From Massilia sp. CFBP 13721 (lineage in GTDB: Bacteria; Pseudomonadota; Gammaproteobacteria; Burkholderiales; Burkholderiaceae_D), in the NCBI RefSeq assembly GCF_014842025.1, contig NZ_JACYUY010000013.1:1-64000 (forward strand): 64,000 nucleotides of DNA. Direction: 5' to 3'. Shown here one piece after another: positions 34,682-42,723 of this stretch; positions within the stretch are counted from its first letter, which is position 1, and each line of letters begins with the position of its first letter. Below the pieces are notes generated by a model. The model saw nothing but the letters and a program-made list of their open reading frames with translations. It made no database searches and was not told the origin of the DNA. Position numbers and translations under genes: made by a program.

Positions 34682-35053
34682 TCAGGCGGCTACGCTGCGC
34701 GGAGGCTGGATCAAGGTCTCGGCCGGGATACCCAGTCCTTTATGCAATCGCCAAATCATGGGCAGGGTTAGCGGCCTGGCGCGGCTCAGCACCTCGTACA
34801 CGCGATTCAACCTGCCGATCATCGGCTCGAGATCCTTAGGTGTGAGGCCCTTCTGGTCCATCTGAAACTTGATAGCTTCAATTGGGTCTGCAATGTCCAT
34901 GGGGAAGTGTTTTGCTTCGTAAGCTTCGACAAGCGTAGCCAGGACATCAAGACGATCTCCTTCCGGTGTGCCGAATTCTGCAGTCATCAGCGATTCGACT
35001 TCGCTCAGCGCTGCGTGATAGTCCTCTTCAGTGCGGATAGGCTTAATGTCCAT
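34682..35053 (-). CDS. higA: HigA-type antitoxin
   Basis: A 123-residue antitoxin of the HigA family (MDIKPIRTEEDYHAALSEVESLM). An N-terminal helical part is followed by a Cro/CI-like helix-turn-helix at ~65-110 (FQMDQKGLTPKDLEPMIGR). It should bind and neutralise HigB and repress the shared promoter. I prefer ATG 35053, 11 bases after the toxin stop; an ATG at 35068 would overlap the toxin end by four bases. As in other higBA loci the toxin gene comes first. The base composition is lower in GC than the neighbours, which suggests horizontal acquisition. Confidence 0.9.
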   Translation of the reverse strand: MDIKPIRTEEDYHAALSEVESLMTAEFGTPEGDRLDVLATLVEAYEAKHFPMDIADPIEAIKFQMDQKGLTPKDLEPMIGRLNRVYEVLSRARPLTLPMIWRLHKGLGIPAETLIQPPRSVAA

Positions 35054-35064
35054 GGCGATGTCTT

Positions 35065-35364
35065 TCAAATTGTTTGAGCATCGATAGCGTCGTACTGCTT
35101 GTGTGTTCCGACGAATTTCACGAAAACAATCCCATACGGGTAGTTGATAGACGTAACTAAACGGTACTTGTTCCCAGCGATATTAAACACTACCCGACCT
35201 TCTTTGAGGATGCTCGCCGTGCCAAAGTCAGCTTTGACGTCGGCCGGCGTTTCCCACTTAGCCTTGAGGACATGTCCATGCCAGGTCAGGAGAGGTTCCT
35301 TTGCGTCGGCATATCCGGGCTGTTCGTAAAAAGCACGAAGCGTGGGAAGAGAAAGTATGCGCAT
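35065..35364 (-). CDS. higB: HigB-type mRNA interferase toxin
   Basis: A 99-residue toxin of the RelE superfamily, HigB branch. FNIAGNKYRLVTSINYPYGIVFVKFVGTHKQYDAIDAQTI closely follows known HigB C-termini, including the Tyr/Arg and the final His of the active surface. The family cuts mRNA at the ribosome. The ATG has no Shine-Dalgarno and lies six bases after a plausible -10 box, so its message may be leaderless. The gene is intact, so the system could be functional. Confidence 0.9.
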   Translation of the reverse strand: MRILSLPTLRAFYEQPGYADAKEPLLTWHGHVLKAKWETPADVKADFGTASILKEGRVVFNIAGNKYRLVTSINYPYGIVFVKFVGTHKQYDAIDAQTI

Positions 35365-35370
35365 CGACGG

Positions 35371-35399
35371 ATGTTAGTCCCAATTTGGGACTAACGCAA
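35371..35399 (-). promoter_or_regulatory. higBA promoter with palindromic operator
   Basis: On the minus strand TTGCGT (35399-35394) and TAACAT (35376-35371) are spaced by exactly 17 bases. A perfect palindrome with 11-base arms, GTTAGTCCCAA-T-TTGGGACTAAC (35373-35395), fills the spacer and overlaps both hexamers. HigA bound here would block RNA polymerase, the usual autoregulation of such pairs. Confidence 0.65.
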
Positions 35400-35447
35400 G
35401 TTTGGCGCGTAAACCGCTTGCATCCCATCCCTCCCTTGATCATAATG

Positions 35448-35466
35448 AATGAGAATCATTCTCATT
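35448..35466. promoter_or_regulatory. Candidate Fur box
   Basis: AATGAGAATCATTCTCATT is a perfect inverted repeat (8-base arms, 3-base centre). It matches the Fur consensus GATAATGATAATCATTATC with its GAGAATCATTCTC core typical of beta- and gammaproteobacteria. It ends 24 bases before the start codon of the downstream small gene, where it could occlude the promoter or block elongation when iron is plentiful. Confidence 0.8.
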
Positions 35467-35490
35467 AAAGACTGATCAACAGGAACCGCC

Positions 35491-35814
35491 ATGGACCATC
35501 CACTCGCAGACACCGCCGTACCTTCGCACGGCATGCCCCAGCGCCACGCCGTCATGCTCGCCTCCCTGCTGCACCTGATGTCGCACTACACCGCACGCGA
35601 CGACAGGGACAAGCCGTGCGTGCGCCTGGCCTCGGTGATCGAGCGCCACCTGTGCGCGCTGGCGCGCCTGCCGGACCTCGACCCGGTGCTGCGCGCGACC
35701 TGCGAGCAGTTGTGCGAACGCTGGGCAGTGCTGGTCGACGAGGGGATGCCGCAGCCGGTCAAGCGCAATTTTCTCGAGCGGATCATGCGGCCGAGCCGCA
35801 TCAGCCCGGCGTAG
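35491..35814 (+). CDS. Small Fur-box-preceded protein of unknown function
   Basis: A 107-residue soluble, helical protein without signal peptide (MDHPLADTAVPSHGMPQRHA...). It is rich in His and Cys near helices: LASLLHLMSHYTAR, IERHLCALARL and TCEQLCERWAV. I do not recognise a family. AGGAA lies five bases before the ATG. The Fur box directly upstream suggests induction under iron starvation. It stands alone: the neighbours are the higBA promoter and a convergent ligase gene. Confidence 0.75.
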   Translation: MDHPLADTAVPSHGMPQRHAVMLASLLHLMSHYTARDDRDKPCVRLASVIERHLCALARLPDLDPVLRATCEQLCERWAVLVDEGMPQPVKRNFLERIMRPSRISPA

Positions 35815-35834
35815 GTTCATACGGCCGGAAACAG

Positions 35835-36971
35835 TTACCGCCGCCGGAAGCGCCGCTCGCCGCGGAACCAGTTGATCGCCGCATGCACCATTCCCTCGAC
35901 GCTGCCCTGGCGCTCGTATTGCTGGCGCAGCAGCGCCGCGTCGCTGCCGCCGGCCGCCGCTGCCGCCAGGTGGCGCAAGCCCTCCAGGCTGCCGAGCGCC
36001 GCTGCATACGGTTCCATCCTGGTGAGGGTCGCCAGGATGTCTTCGCGCAGCGGCATCGTCGCGTAGGTCTTGGGATGGGTAATCGCGCCCTCCAGCCCGA
36101 AGCGGCAAGCCTGGAAGCGGTTGTAGTTATAGACCAGGTAGTCATCCTCGACCGGTGGTTCTTCCAGCCGCTCCAGCAGATAGCTGCACAGCGCCTGCAG
36201 GTAGGCGGCCAGGGCCGCTGCCCGTTCGACGGTGAGCGGCGTGTCGCAGACGCGCAGCTCGATCGTGCCGTATTCGGGTTTAGGCCGCAGGTCCCAGTAA
36301 AAATCCTTCATGCTCTTGATGATGCCGGTGCGTTCCATCTTCGCGAAATAGGCCGACTCGAACTCGCTCCAGCGCAGCGTGAACGGCGCGCGTCCGCTCA
36401 TCGGAAAAGCGAACACGGAATTCAGGCGTGCCGAATCGAACAGGCTGTCGTGGCCCTGCACGAAAGGCGACGACGCGGACAGCGCGATGAAGTGCGGGAT
36501 GTAGCGGTTCAGCGCATGTAGCAGGTACAGCGCATTGTCGCCATTGCCGCAACCGATGTGGACGTGCTGGCCGAACACGGTGAATTGCTTGGCGAGGTAA
36601 CCGTATAGCGAGGACAGGTGTTCGAAGCGCGGCTTGGAAAAAATCTTCTGTTCCGACCAGTGCTGGAACGGGTGGGTGCCACCGCCGGCGATGCCGATGT
36701 TGAGCTGGTCGCCGGCCGCGACCAGGGTGTCGCGGATCTCCTGGAGTTCCGCCAGCAGCGGCGCGTAGGCCGAGTGCACGCTCGAATTAATCTCGATCAT
36801 GCTCTCGGTGATCTCGGGCGTGACATTGCCGGGGAAGGGTTTACGGGCCAGCAGGTGCAGCAGGTCCGGGCTGGCGGCAGTGAGGTCGAAGTCGGACAGG
36901 CTGACCAGTTGCAGTTCGAGTTCGACGCCGAAGGTCAGCGGCGTGGAGGCGGTGAACGGCTCAAGCGGCAT
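35835..36971 (-). CDS. YbdK-type carboxylate-amine ligase
   Basis: A 378-residue enzyme of the glutamate-cysteine ligase family 2. The N-terminus has [11 protein letters not shown] with the metal-binding Glu residues, then [27 protein letters not shown], and [16 protein letters not shown]. Family members such as YbdK form a gamma-glutamyl bond with weak glutamate-cysteine ligase activity; the natural substrate is uncertain. Its start lies 11 bases inside the end of the antiporter gene, so the two are translationally coupled. It converges on the Fur-box gene. Confidence 0.88.
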   Translation of the reverse strand: MPLEPFTASTPLTFGVELELQLVSLSDFDLTAASPDLLHLLARKPFPGNVTPEITESMIEINSSVHSAYAPLLAELQEIRDTLVAAGDQLNIGIAGGGTHPFQHWSEQKIFSKPRFEHLSSLYGYLAKQFTVFGQHVHIGCGNGDNALYLLHALNRYIPHFIALSASSPFVQGHDSLFDSARLNSVFAFPMSGRAPFTLRWSEFESAYFAKMERTGIIKSMKDFYWDLRPKPEYGTIELRVCDTPLTVERAAALAAYLQALCSYLLERLEEPPVEDDYLVYNYNRFQACRFGLEGAITHPKTYATMPLREDILATLTRMEPYAAALGSLEGLRHLAAAAAGGSDAALLRQQYERQGSVEGMVHAAINWFRGERRFRRR

Positions 36972-38163
36972 GGTTGATCTCCGGCTGGGTCTTCGGTACC
37001 TCGTTCGCCCACACCAGCGCGCGCTGGATGATGATCGGGCCGAACACCTCCAGCAGCATCGTCACCGCCGCCACCGAGCGCAATTCTTCCACCACGTGCA
37101 CGCCGCGCTGGCGCGCGTGTTCCAGCAGCAGGATCACGAACACGGACAGGGGCGCCAGCGCGACGCCGGCCAGCGCGCCCTTGCGCCAGGACACGCCGGA
37201 CAGGTGGGCAAAGGCCACCACGCCGCCGGTCTTGGTCACGAGCCGCGCCAGCACGATCACGGTTGCCAGTCCGATGCCGGCGGCGACCTTTTGCCAATCG
37301 AGGGTAGAGGCGGCGAACACGAACAGCAACACCGTCAGCAATTCGCCGAGCGCGCCGAAACCGCGCTGGGCCTGGCTGTAGGCGACGCGCCGGTGGCGCG
37401 CCACCAGGCCAAAGGCGAGGGTGGCCACCACCGGCGACAGGCCGCCCGCATGCGAAATCGCGACCAGCAGGATGACCGCCAGCGCAAACGCGACCGTCGC
37501 ATCCTGTTTCGGGTTCTTGAGCCCGTGCAGCAGCGCCGGCACGGCAAGCCCGAACACGGCCCCGGTCAGGAGCGACACGGCGAGCAGCACCAGGCTGTTC
37601 CAGATGGCGTCGCCCAGGTCTTCGAAGGTACGGAAAATCCAGAAGCCGATCACGACATTAAAGGCGAACACTGCCAGCACGCAATTCTGGGCGGTCAGGT
37701 GGAGCACCCGCTCCGTCACCTGGCCCGAACTGCGTTGCTCGTTGATCACCCGTACTACGGTGGCGGGCGAGGTCGCCATCGACAGCGCCGCCAGCATCAG
37801 CGCGGTCAGTTGCGGCGTGCCGAAGGCGATCGCGATCAGGTAGACGGCAACCAAGGTGGCCAGCGATTCGACCAGGCCGCTGATGCCGATCCAGGGGTTG
37901 GTGCGCAGCCAGCGCAGGTTGATGCGGTAGCCGAGTTCGAACAGGATCAGGCCGAAGGCGACGTCGGCCAGCATCGACGCCGGGCCGCTGTCGGGGATCG
38001 GCAGGACGCCGAGCTGGGAGCTGCCCAGCGCAAAGCCAATCACGCCATAAAAACTAATGCGCGGCAAACCCGTCCAGCGTTGCCCGAATTCGCCCGCAAT
38101 CCAGGCGATCGCGATCGCGAATGGCCACGCCAGGCTGGTCAGGATCGGCAACAGGTCGGGCAT
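36961..38163 (-). CDS. CPA2-family cation:proton antiporter
   Basis: A 400-residue membrane protein with about 11-12 hydrophobic segments of the KefB/KefC/NhaP-like CPA2 fold. Recognisable are [22 protein letters not shown] and the unwound-helix region [19 protein letters not shown]. There is no C-terminal RCK/TrkA nucleotide-binding domain, unlike KefC. It probably exchanges Na+ or K+ for protons. ATG 38163 has GAGGAG upstream. A longer frame to 38244 lacks one. It is the first gene of a pair with the YbdK-type ligase; glutathione-related control of K+ efflux is one speculative link. Confidence 0.87.
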   Translation of the reverse strand: MPDLLPILTSLAWPFAIAIAWIAGEFGQRWTGLPRISFYGVIGFALGSSQLGVLPIPDSGPASMLADVAFGLILFELGYRINLRWLRTNPWIGISGLVESLATLVAVYLIAIAFGTPQLTALMLAALSMATSPATVVRVINEQRSSGQVTERVLHLTAQNCVLAVFAFNVVIGFWIFRTFEDLGDAIWNSLVLLAVSLLTGAVFGLAVPALLHGLKNPKQDATVAFALAVILLVAISHAGGLSPVVATLAFGLVARHRRVAYSQAQRGFGALGELLTVLLFVFAASTLDWQKVAAGIGLATVIVLARLVTKTGGVVAFAHLSGVSWRKGALAGVALAPLSVFVILLLEHARQRGVHVVEELRSVAAVTMLLEVFGPIIIQRALVWANEVPKTQPEINHAA

Positions 38164-38380
38164 GCATGCTCCTCGAAAATACACCGGAAAGCCCGGCCTG
38201 GAGCGGACGGGTCTTTTGTCGATTCTATAAGACGGCTTCGACAAAGGCTGCGCACGATTGGACAGCGGATGAACGGAAGAGTTCGTTGTCAGGCTTGGCG
38301 CCGCTGGCTAGAATGCCGGTTGTTCCAGCCGCCTTTCGATTTCTCATTCGTCCTCATTCGTCGTTTTGCGACGCACCCCC

Positions 38381-38980
38381 ATGTCCCGACAGATTCCGCA
38401 GCATCCCCAGCCGGCCCGTGCGCCGATCCGCCTCACCGCCCAGGTATTGACCTGCGTCGTGTTTTCGCTGATCGCGCTGGTGCTCATTTTCGTTTTGCAG
38501 GACCAGCCGCGCCTGGTGCTGCGCGGGCCAATGACGTACGGCGAACAGGTGCTGTACGGCCTCGGCCTGTCGGCGCTGGCGGCGGTGTTTTCCTACGCCA
38601 GCGCGCGCCTCAGCGCGAACTCGGAAGCGAGCCGCAATACGGTTACGGCCTATGGCCGGCTCGACCTGTCGGGCCTGAACCCGGTCTGGATTAGCCTGGC
38701 CGCGGCGATCGGCGAAGAGTTGCTGTTCCGGGCCGCGCTGCAGCCGCTGCTGGGGGTGTGGATCACCTCGCTCGTGTTTCTGGTGACGCATGTGCCGGTA
38801 TACCAGGTCCGCAAGCTGAACCGGGCGGCGCTGGTGCAGGCGGCGAGCGTGTTCGGGGTGAGCGTGGTGTTGGGGTTTATTTACCAGTACGTGGGCGTGC
38901 TGGCGGCCATGATGGTGCATGCGGCGCTGGATGTGGTGGGTTTGTATGTGGTGCGCAATGCGTTGCGGGGAGCGCGTTGA
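38381..38980 (+). CDS. CPBP-family intramembrane metalloprotease
   Basis: A 199-residue membrane protein with about five hydrophobic helices and the CPBP/ABI signature. Motif 1 is IGEELLFRAAL (EExxxR). Motif 2 carries the His in FLVTHVPVY, and motif 3 is MVHAALDVVGLY with the second His and Asp. The family includes Rce1-like proteases and immunity-type proteins. It is divergent from the antiporter. An in-frame TTG at 38366 is less likely than ATG 38381. Confidence 0.88.
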   Translation: MSRQIPQHPQPARAPIRLTAQVLTCVVFSLIALVLIFVLQDQPRLVLRGPMTYGEQVLYGLGLSALAAVFSYASARLSANSEASRNTVTAYGRLDLSGLNPVWISLAAAIGEELLFRAALQPLLGVWITSLVFLVTHVPVYQVRKLNRAALVQAASVFGVSVVLGFIYQYVGVLAAMMVHAALDVVGLYVVRNALRGAR

Positions 38981-39004
38981 CGCGGTGCGGTTGATCGACG
39001 GGTG

Positions 39005-39104
39005 ACGGCGGGCATGCCCGCCCTACGTTATACGACGGCCCCATGAAAGATCCATTAGCGGCTGTGCACCGTACGGGGTCCTTGAGGCCAATGGCCTCAA
39101 GGAC
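39005..39104. repeat. Repeat unit plus 27-bp palindrome
   Basis: A short unit at 39005-39027 (ACGGCGGGCATGCCCGCCCTACG) is followed at 39078-39104 by a perfect palindrome with 13-base arms around one base (GTCCTTGAGGCCA / TGGCCTCAAGGAC). This fills most of the 189-base gap between two convergent genes. Confidence 0.85.
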
Positions 39105-39169
39105 GGCTTCACCGGGCATGCCCACCGGTACGTGCCGTTGAATACCGCACCAATACCGCGAGCCATGGT

Positions 39170-39718
39170 TCATTGATTGCTCGGCACCTCGGCGTCAATG
39201 GCGAGGTAGCCGGTGTAGCCGGCGACCTGCCCGATCAGCGGCAGCGCAGCGCTGATGCGGAAATGAAGGCAGCCATCGCGGCCTTCTTCTTCGGCCACGA
39301 TGCGCGGCAGCGCCCAGCGCGGGCAGGGAATGCCGAGGAATTTCAATGCGCGCAGCTGCATCACCAGGCGGCCGTCTTCGGCCAGCAGCTGGAAGTACAA
39401 CAGGGTCGGTCCCAGCCGTTCCGTCAATTCTCCTTTCACCAGGCGCATGCGCGAACGCATCGTCTTGCCCGGGAAATGCCGTACCCAGGTTTCGCAGGCG
39501 GGCGTGGCATCGAGTTCGAAGCGGATGGCGCCGGACACGGGGTGCAGAGGCGTGCCCAGGCTGCGGGCCAGCAGCCGCGCCGGCCAGGAGGCGGGCGCCT
39601 CGGTGCGCACCCACCCGTGCAGCGTGCGCCGGCCGCGGGTGCGATGAAAGGATTTAACGGGGTCGGCCAATGCCTCGAATGCGGGGCCCATGACGGTTTC
39701 GTACATCGACAAATTCAC
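39170..39718 (-). CDS. DUF4166 domain protein
   Basis: A 182-residue protein that fits DUF4166. It starts MYETVMGPAFEALADPVKSFHRT; the middle part has ETWVRHFPGKTMRSRM, followed by LRALKFLGIPCPRW. The function is unknown. DUF4166 domains are often fused or adjacent to saccharopine-dehydrogenase-like proteins, exactly as here: its start overlaps the end of that gene by four bases (ATGA). It may be a lipid- or polyketide-binding partner, but this is inference. Confidence 0.82.
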   Translation of the reverse strand: MNLSMYETVMGPAFEALADPVKSFHRTRGRRTLHGWVRTEAPASWPARLLARSLGTPLHPVSGAIRFELDATPACETWVRHFPGKTMRSRMRLVKGELTERLGPTLLYFQLLAEDGRLVMQLRALKFLGIPCPRWALPRIVAEEEGRDGCLHFRISAALPLIGQVAGYTGYLAIDAEVPSNQ

Positions 39719-40815
39719 TGGTCGGCTTTCATGACGATGTGCAGGCCGGCGGCGGCGCGTTCGAAATCGGCCAGCGTCAATAAACCCAGGCAGGGACGGG
39801 CGCCGGGCGGCAGGACGTCGCCCGCGGCCAGGCGCCGCACCAGCGCGGCCGCGGCCAGCGTAGGAACGAAGGGACCGTCGCCGTGTGTCGCCACCAGCGA
39901 CCAGCCGCGCGCCACCTGCACGCCGGCGGCGTCAAGGCCCGTCACGCGCACGTGCATGGCGCCGGCATCCGACCCGCAATGGCGGAACCAGTCGGCGGCG
40001 CGTTTCAGTAGTGGCGCGTGCGCGGCCCAGTCGCGCACCAGGCCGCGTTGCGCCAGCCACGCCATCAGGTTCATGCCGCGGTGCAGGAAGCCCAGTTCGA
40101 GTCCGGCCCCGAAGCGCACGCTCGGCGTGCCGGGAAAGCGCGGCCCCAGCAGTTCCAGGTCGGGGACGTCGCAGGGCGACAGCAGGCGCCGTCCGACCGG
40201 CGCCGGGTAGGTGTGGGCACGGGTCGTGCGCCAGCCGGTGGCGCCGCCGGGCAGGGGCTGGCCGCAATAGCCGAGGATGGCGCGCACTGTGGACAGGCCG
40301 CGCTCGGTGCGGTTGCCGGGACTGATGCCGATGTCGATCGCGCCGACGCTCCGCATGCCGGCGGCCAGCGCGTCGGCCGCCGCGCCGGACAGGGCGGGGA
40401 CCGAGCTGGCGCCGCTGGTGACCAGCACGCCGGCGCTTGTCGCCGCGCCGTGCAGCGCGCCGATGCCGGCGACAAAGGCGCGGCCGTCGGCCAGGTCGAT
40501 GTAATGGGCGCCGGCGGCGATGCAGGCGCTGGCGACGCGGTAGTCCTGGCCCTGGAAGGGGCCGGCGGTGTGGATGACGGCGGCGGGGTGCAGGGTGGCC
40601 AGCGTTTGCGCGAGCGCAGGCGCGGCGATGTCGAGGGCGTGGGCTTCGAGTGGCGAGGCGGCGCCGGGCGCCAGCTTGTGCACCAGCGCCGCGGCTTGCG
40701 TGTAGGAGCGGCCGGCGACGAGGATGTGCAGGCCGGGCTGGCGGGATAGGAGTTCGACCAGGCGGGTGCCGAAGAAGCCGTAGCCGCCGATGACCAGGAC
40801 GTGAAAGTTGCTCAT
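39715..40815 (-). CDS. Saccharopine-dehydrogenase-like NAD(P)-binding protein
   Basis: A 366-residue protein with a Rossmann fold at the N-terminus (VLVIGGYGFFGTRLVELL, then VAGRSYTQAAALV) and AVIHTAGPFQGQDYRVASACIAAGAHYIDLADG, the saccharopine dehydrogenase/trans-acting enoyl-reductase signature. The C-terminal part (~130-366) is typical of the family. True lysine metabolism is unlikely given the partner: it is coupled to a DUF4166 gene. ATG 40815 opens the Rossmann strand directly; an in-frame extension lies in a repeat region. Confidence 0.85.
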   Translation of the reverse strand: MSNFHVLVIGGYGFFGTRLVELLSRQPGLHILVAGRSYTQAAALVHKLAPGAASPLEAHALDIAAPALAQTLATLHPAAVIHTAGPFQGQDYRVASACIAAGAHYIDLADGRAFVAGIGALHGAATSAGVLVTSGASSVPALSGAAADALAAGMRSVGAIDIGISPGNRTERGLSTVRAILGYCGQPLPGGATGWRTTRAHTYPAPVGRRLLSPCDVPDLELLGPRFPGTPSVRFGAGLELGFLHRGMNLMAWLAQRGLVRDWAAHAPLLKRAADWFRHCGSDAGAMHVRVTGLDAAGVQVARGWSLVATHGDGPFVPTLAAAALVRRLAAGDVLPPGARPCLGLLTLADFERAAAGLHIVMKADQ

Positions 40816-40874
40816 GCTTAATGTATAGCACAGGCAACACATTGATGATAGGCCGCGTTCGATCGGACGTTGAA

Positions 40875-40931
40875 CGGCGGGCATGCCCGCCCTACGTCAA
40901 ACCGTGCGAATGTAGGGTGGGCATGCCCACC
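40875..40931. repeat. Pair of short inverted GTAGGGTGG-type repeats
   Basis: CGGCGGGCATGCCCGCCCTACG (40875-40896) and GTAGGGTGGGCATGCCCACC (40912-40931) face each other in the gap between the saccharopine-dehydrogenase-like gene and the end of the VWA gene. The outer pair of the stem is GC in one copy and AT in the other. Confidence 0.85.
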
Positions 40932-40958
40932 ATGACGCTTGCACGGCCCGCAGCCTCC

Positions 40959-42131
40959 TTATTTGCTCAACAACCGCATCGCCCGCTCCAACCCTTCGAG
41001 CGTCACCGGGAACATCCGGTTGTTCATGATCTGGCGAATCACGGCAATCGACTGCCGGTACTGCCACAGGTGTTCCGGCTCCGGATTGAGCCAGGCGAAT
41101 TTCGGAAAGGCCTTGCAGAAGCGCGCCAGCCATTCGGCGCCGGCTTCCTCGTTGTTGTATTCGACCGAGCCGCCCGGCGCGAGCACCTCGTAGGGGCTCA
41201 TGGTGGCGTCGCCGACGAAAATGATGCGGGTGTCGGGCGGGTATTTGCGCAGCACGTCCCAGGTGTCGAAGCGTTCGGCGTGGCGGCGGCGGTTGTTCTT
41301 CCACAGGTAATCATAGATACAGTTGTGGAAGTAGTAGAACTCCATGTTCTTGAATTCGCTCTTCGCCGCCGAGAACAGCTCTTCGGTGCGCTCGATGTGG
41401 TCGTCCATGGTGCCGCCCACGTCCAGCAGCATCACCACTTTTATTCGGTTCTTGCGCTCGGCTTGCATGCGGATGTCGAGGTAGCCCGCGTTGCTGGCCG
41501 TGGCGCGCACGGTTTCGTCGAGCGCGAATTCGTCGAGCGCGCCGGTGCGGGCGAAGCGGCGCAGGCGGCGCAGGGCGACCTTGATGTTGCGCGTGCCCAG
41601 TTCGCGCTCGTCGTCGTAGTCCTTGTATGAGCGCTGGTCCCAGACCTTCACCGCCGTGCGGTTGCGGCCGGCGCCGCCGATGCGGATGCCTTCCGGGTTG
41701 GTGCCGCCGTGCCCGAACGGGGAGGTGCCGCCGGTGCCGATCCACTTGCTGCCGCCTTCGTGGCGTTCCTTCTGTTCCTTCAGGAGTTCGTTGAGACGGT
41801 CCATCAGCTTGTCGTAGCCGAATTTTTCCAGCGCGGCTTTCTGTTCGGGCGTCAGTTCGCGCTCCATGCGCTTGATCAGCCAGTCGAGCGGGATCTCGCC
41901 TTTGGTCGTGTCGAACACGGCCTCGATGCCCTTGAAGTAGGAGCCAAAGGCGCGGTCGAACTTGTCGAAGTGCGCCTCGTCCTTGACCATCACCAGCCGC
42001 GCCAGGTAATAAAATTCGTCGAGCGACGGGGCGATGACGGTCTTTTCCAGGGCTTCGAGCAGGGTCAGGAATTCCTTGATCGAGACCGGGACTTTCGCAT
42101 TACGCAGTGCGAAGAAAAAATCGATCAGCAT
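40959..42131 (-). CDS. VWA domain protein, CoxE-like
   Basis: A 390-residue cytoplasmic protein of the CoxE/YeaD-like VWA group. The N-terminal helical half has FFALRNAKVPVSIKEFLTLLEAL. The C-terminal von Willebrand A domain has the metal-site strand VVMLLDVGGTMDDH, later FHNCIYDYLW and IIFVGDATMSPYE. MoxR-VWA pairs act as chaperone systems that insert metals or activate enzymes. It is third in an operon after MoxR and an acetyltransferase, one base after the latter's stop. The start is ATG 42131; upstream in-frame codons lie in the acetyltransferase gene. Confidence 0.88.
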   Translation of the reverse strand: MLIDFFFALRNAKVPVSIKEFLTLLEALEKTVIAPSLDEFYYLARLVMVKDEAHFDKFDRAFGSYFKGIEAVFDTTKGEIPLDWLIKRMERELTPEQKAALEKFGYDKLMDRLNELLKEQKERHEGGSKWIGTGGTSPFGHGGTNPEGIRIGGAGRNRTAVKVWDQRSYKDYDDERELGTRNIKVALRRLRRFARTGALDEFALDETVRATASNAGYLDIRMQAERKNRIKVVMLLDVGGTMDDHIERTEELFSAAKSEFKNMEFYYFHNCIYDYLWKNNRRRHAERFDTWDVLRKYPPDTRIIFVGDATMSPYEVLAPGGSVEYNNEEAGAEWLARFCKAFPKFAWLNPEPEHLWQYRQSIAVIRQIMNNRMFPVTLEGLERAMRLLSK

Positions 42132-42132
42132 G

Positions 42133-42723
42133 TTACGTACCCGCGTGGCGCGTGAGTTGATAGTGCAGGTGGCTTTTGACCTCGTGCCACTCGCCGCGCA
42201 CGATGCTGTACATGACGGTGTCGCGCACGGTGCCGTCGCGGCGCGGCGCATGGTGGCGGATCACGCCATCCTTTTTCGCGCCCAGGCGTTCGATCGCGGC
42301 CTGCGAAGCATAGTTGAAATTATCGGTGCGAAAACCGACCACCGCGCAGCCGAGGGTGTCGAAGGCATGCGACAGCAGCAGCAATTTGCAGCTGGTGTTC
42401 ACGTGGCTGCGTTGCGCGGCTTTCGCATACCAGGTGTAGCCGATCTCGACGCGATCGATGGCCGGCAGGATGTCGTGGTAGCTGGTGGTGCCGATGACGT
42501 CGCCGCTCGAGGCATCGATCACCGCAAAGGGGAGGCGGTCCTTCGTCTCCAGCGCCGTATGCACGTAAGCCTGGGTGCGGTGCGGTTCCGGCACCGAAGT
42601 CACGCGCAGGTTCCACAATTGGCCGTCGGCGGCGGCCAGGCGCAAGCCGTCGACGTGCTCGAGACGCAGCGGTTCGAGGCGCACGCCGTTGAATTCGAGC
42701 GCGACCGGCTCGATTGCCATCAT
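42133..42723 (-). CDS. GNAT acetyltransferase, RimJ/RimL type, inside the MoxR-VWA operon
   Basis: A 196-residue acetyltransferase (LEFNGVRLEPLRLEHVDGLRLA...). It has the RimJ/RimL pattern: VIGTTSYHDILPAIDRVEIGYTWYAKAAQRSHVNTSCKLLLLSHAF and the late NFNYASQAAIERLGAKKDGVIRHH. It could acetylate a protein N-terminus or lysine, possibly of a partner. Its ATG overlaps the moxR stop (ATGA), and it ends one base before the VWA start. A longer in-frame extension upstream is only the moxR gene read in another frame. Confidence 0.88.
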   Translation of the reverse strand: MMAIEPVALEFNGVRLEPLRLEHVDGLRLAAADGQLWNLRVTSVPEPHRTQAYVHTALETKDRLPFAVIDASSGDVIGTTSYHDILPAIDRVEIGYTWYAKAAQRSHVNTSCKLLLLSHAFDTLGCAVVGFRTDNFNYASQAAIERLGAKKDGVIRHHAPRRDGTVRDTVMYSIVRGEWHEVKSHLHYQLTRHAGT

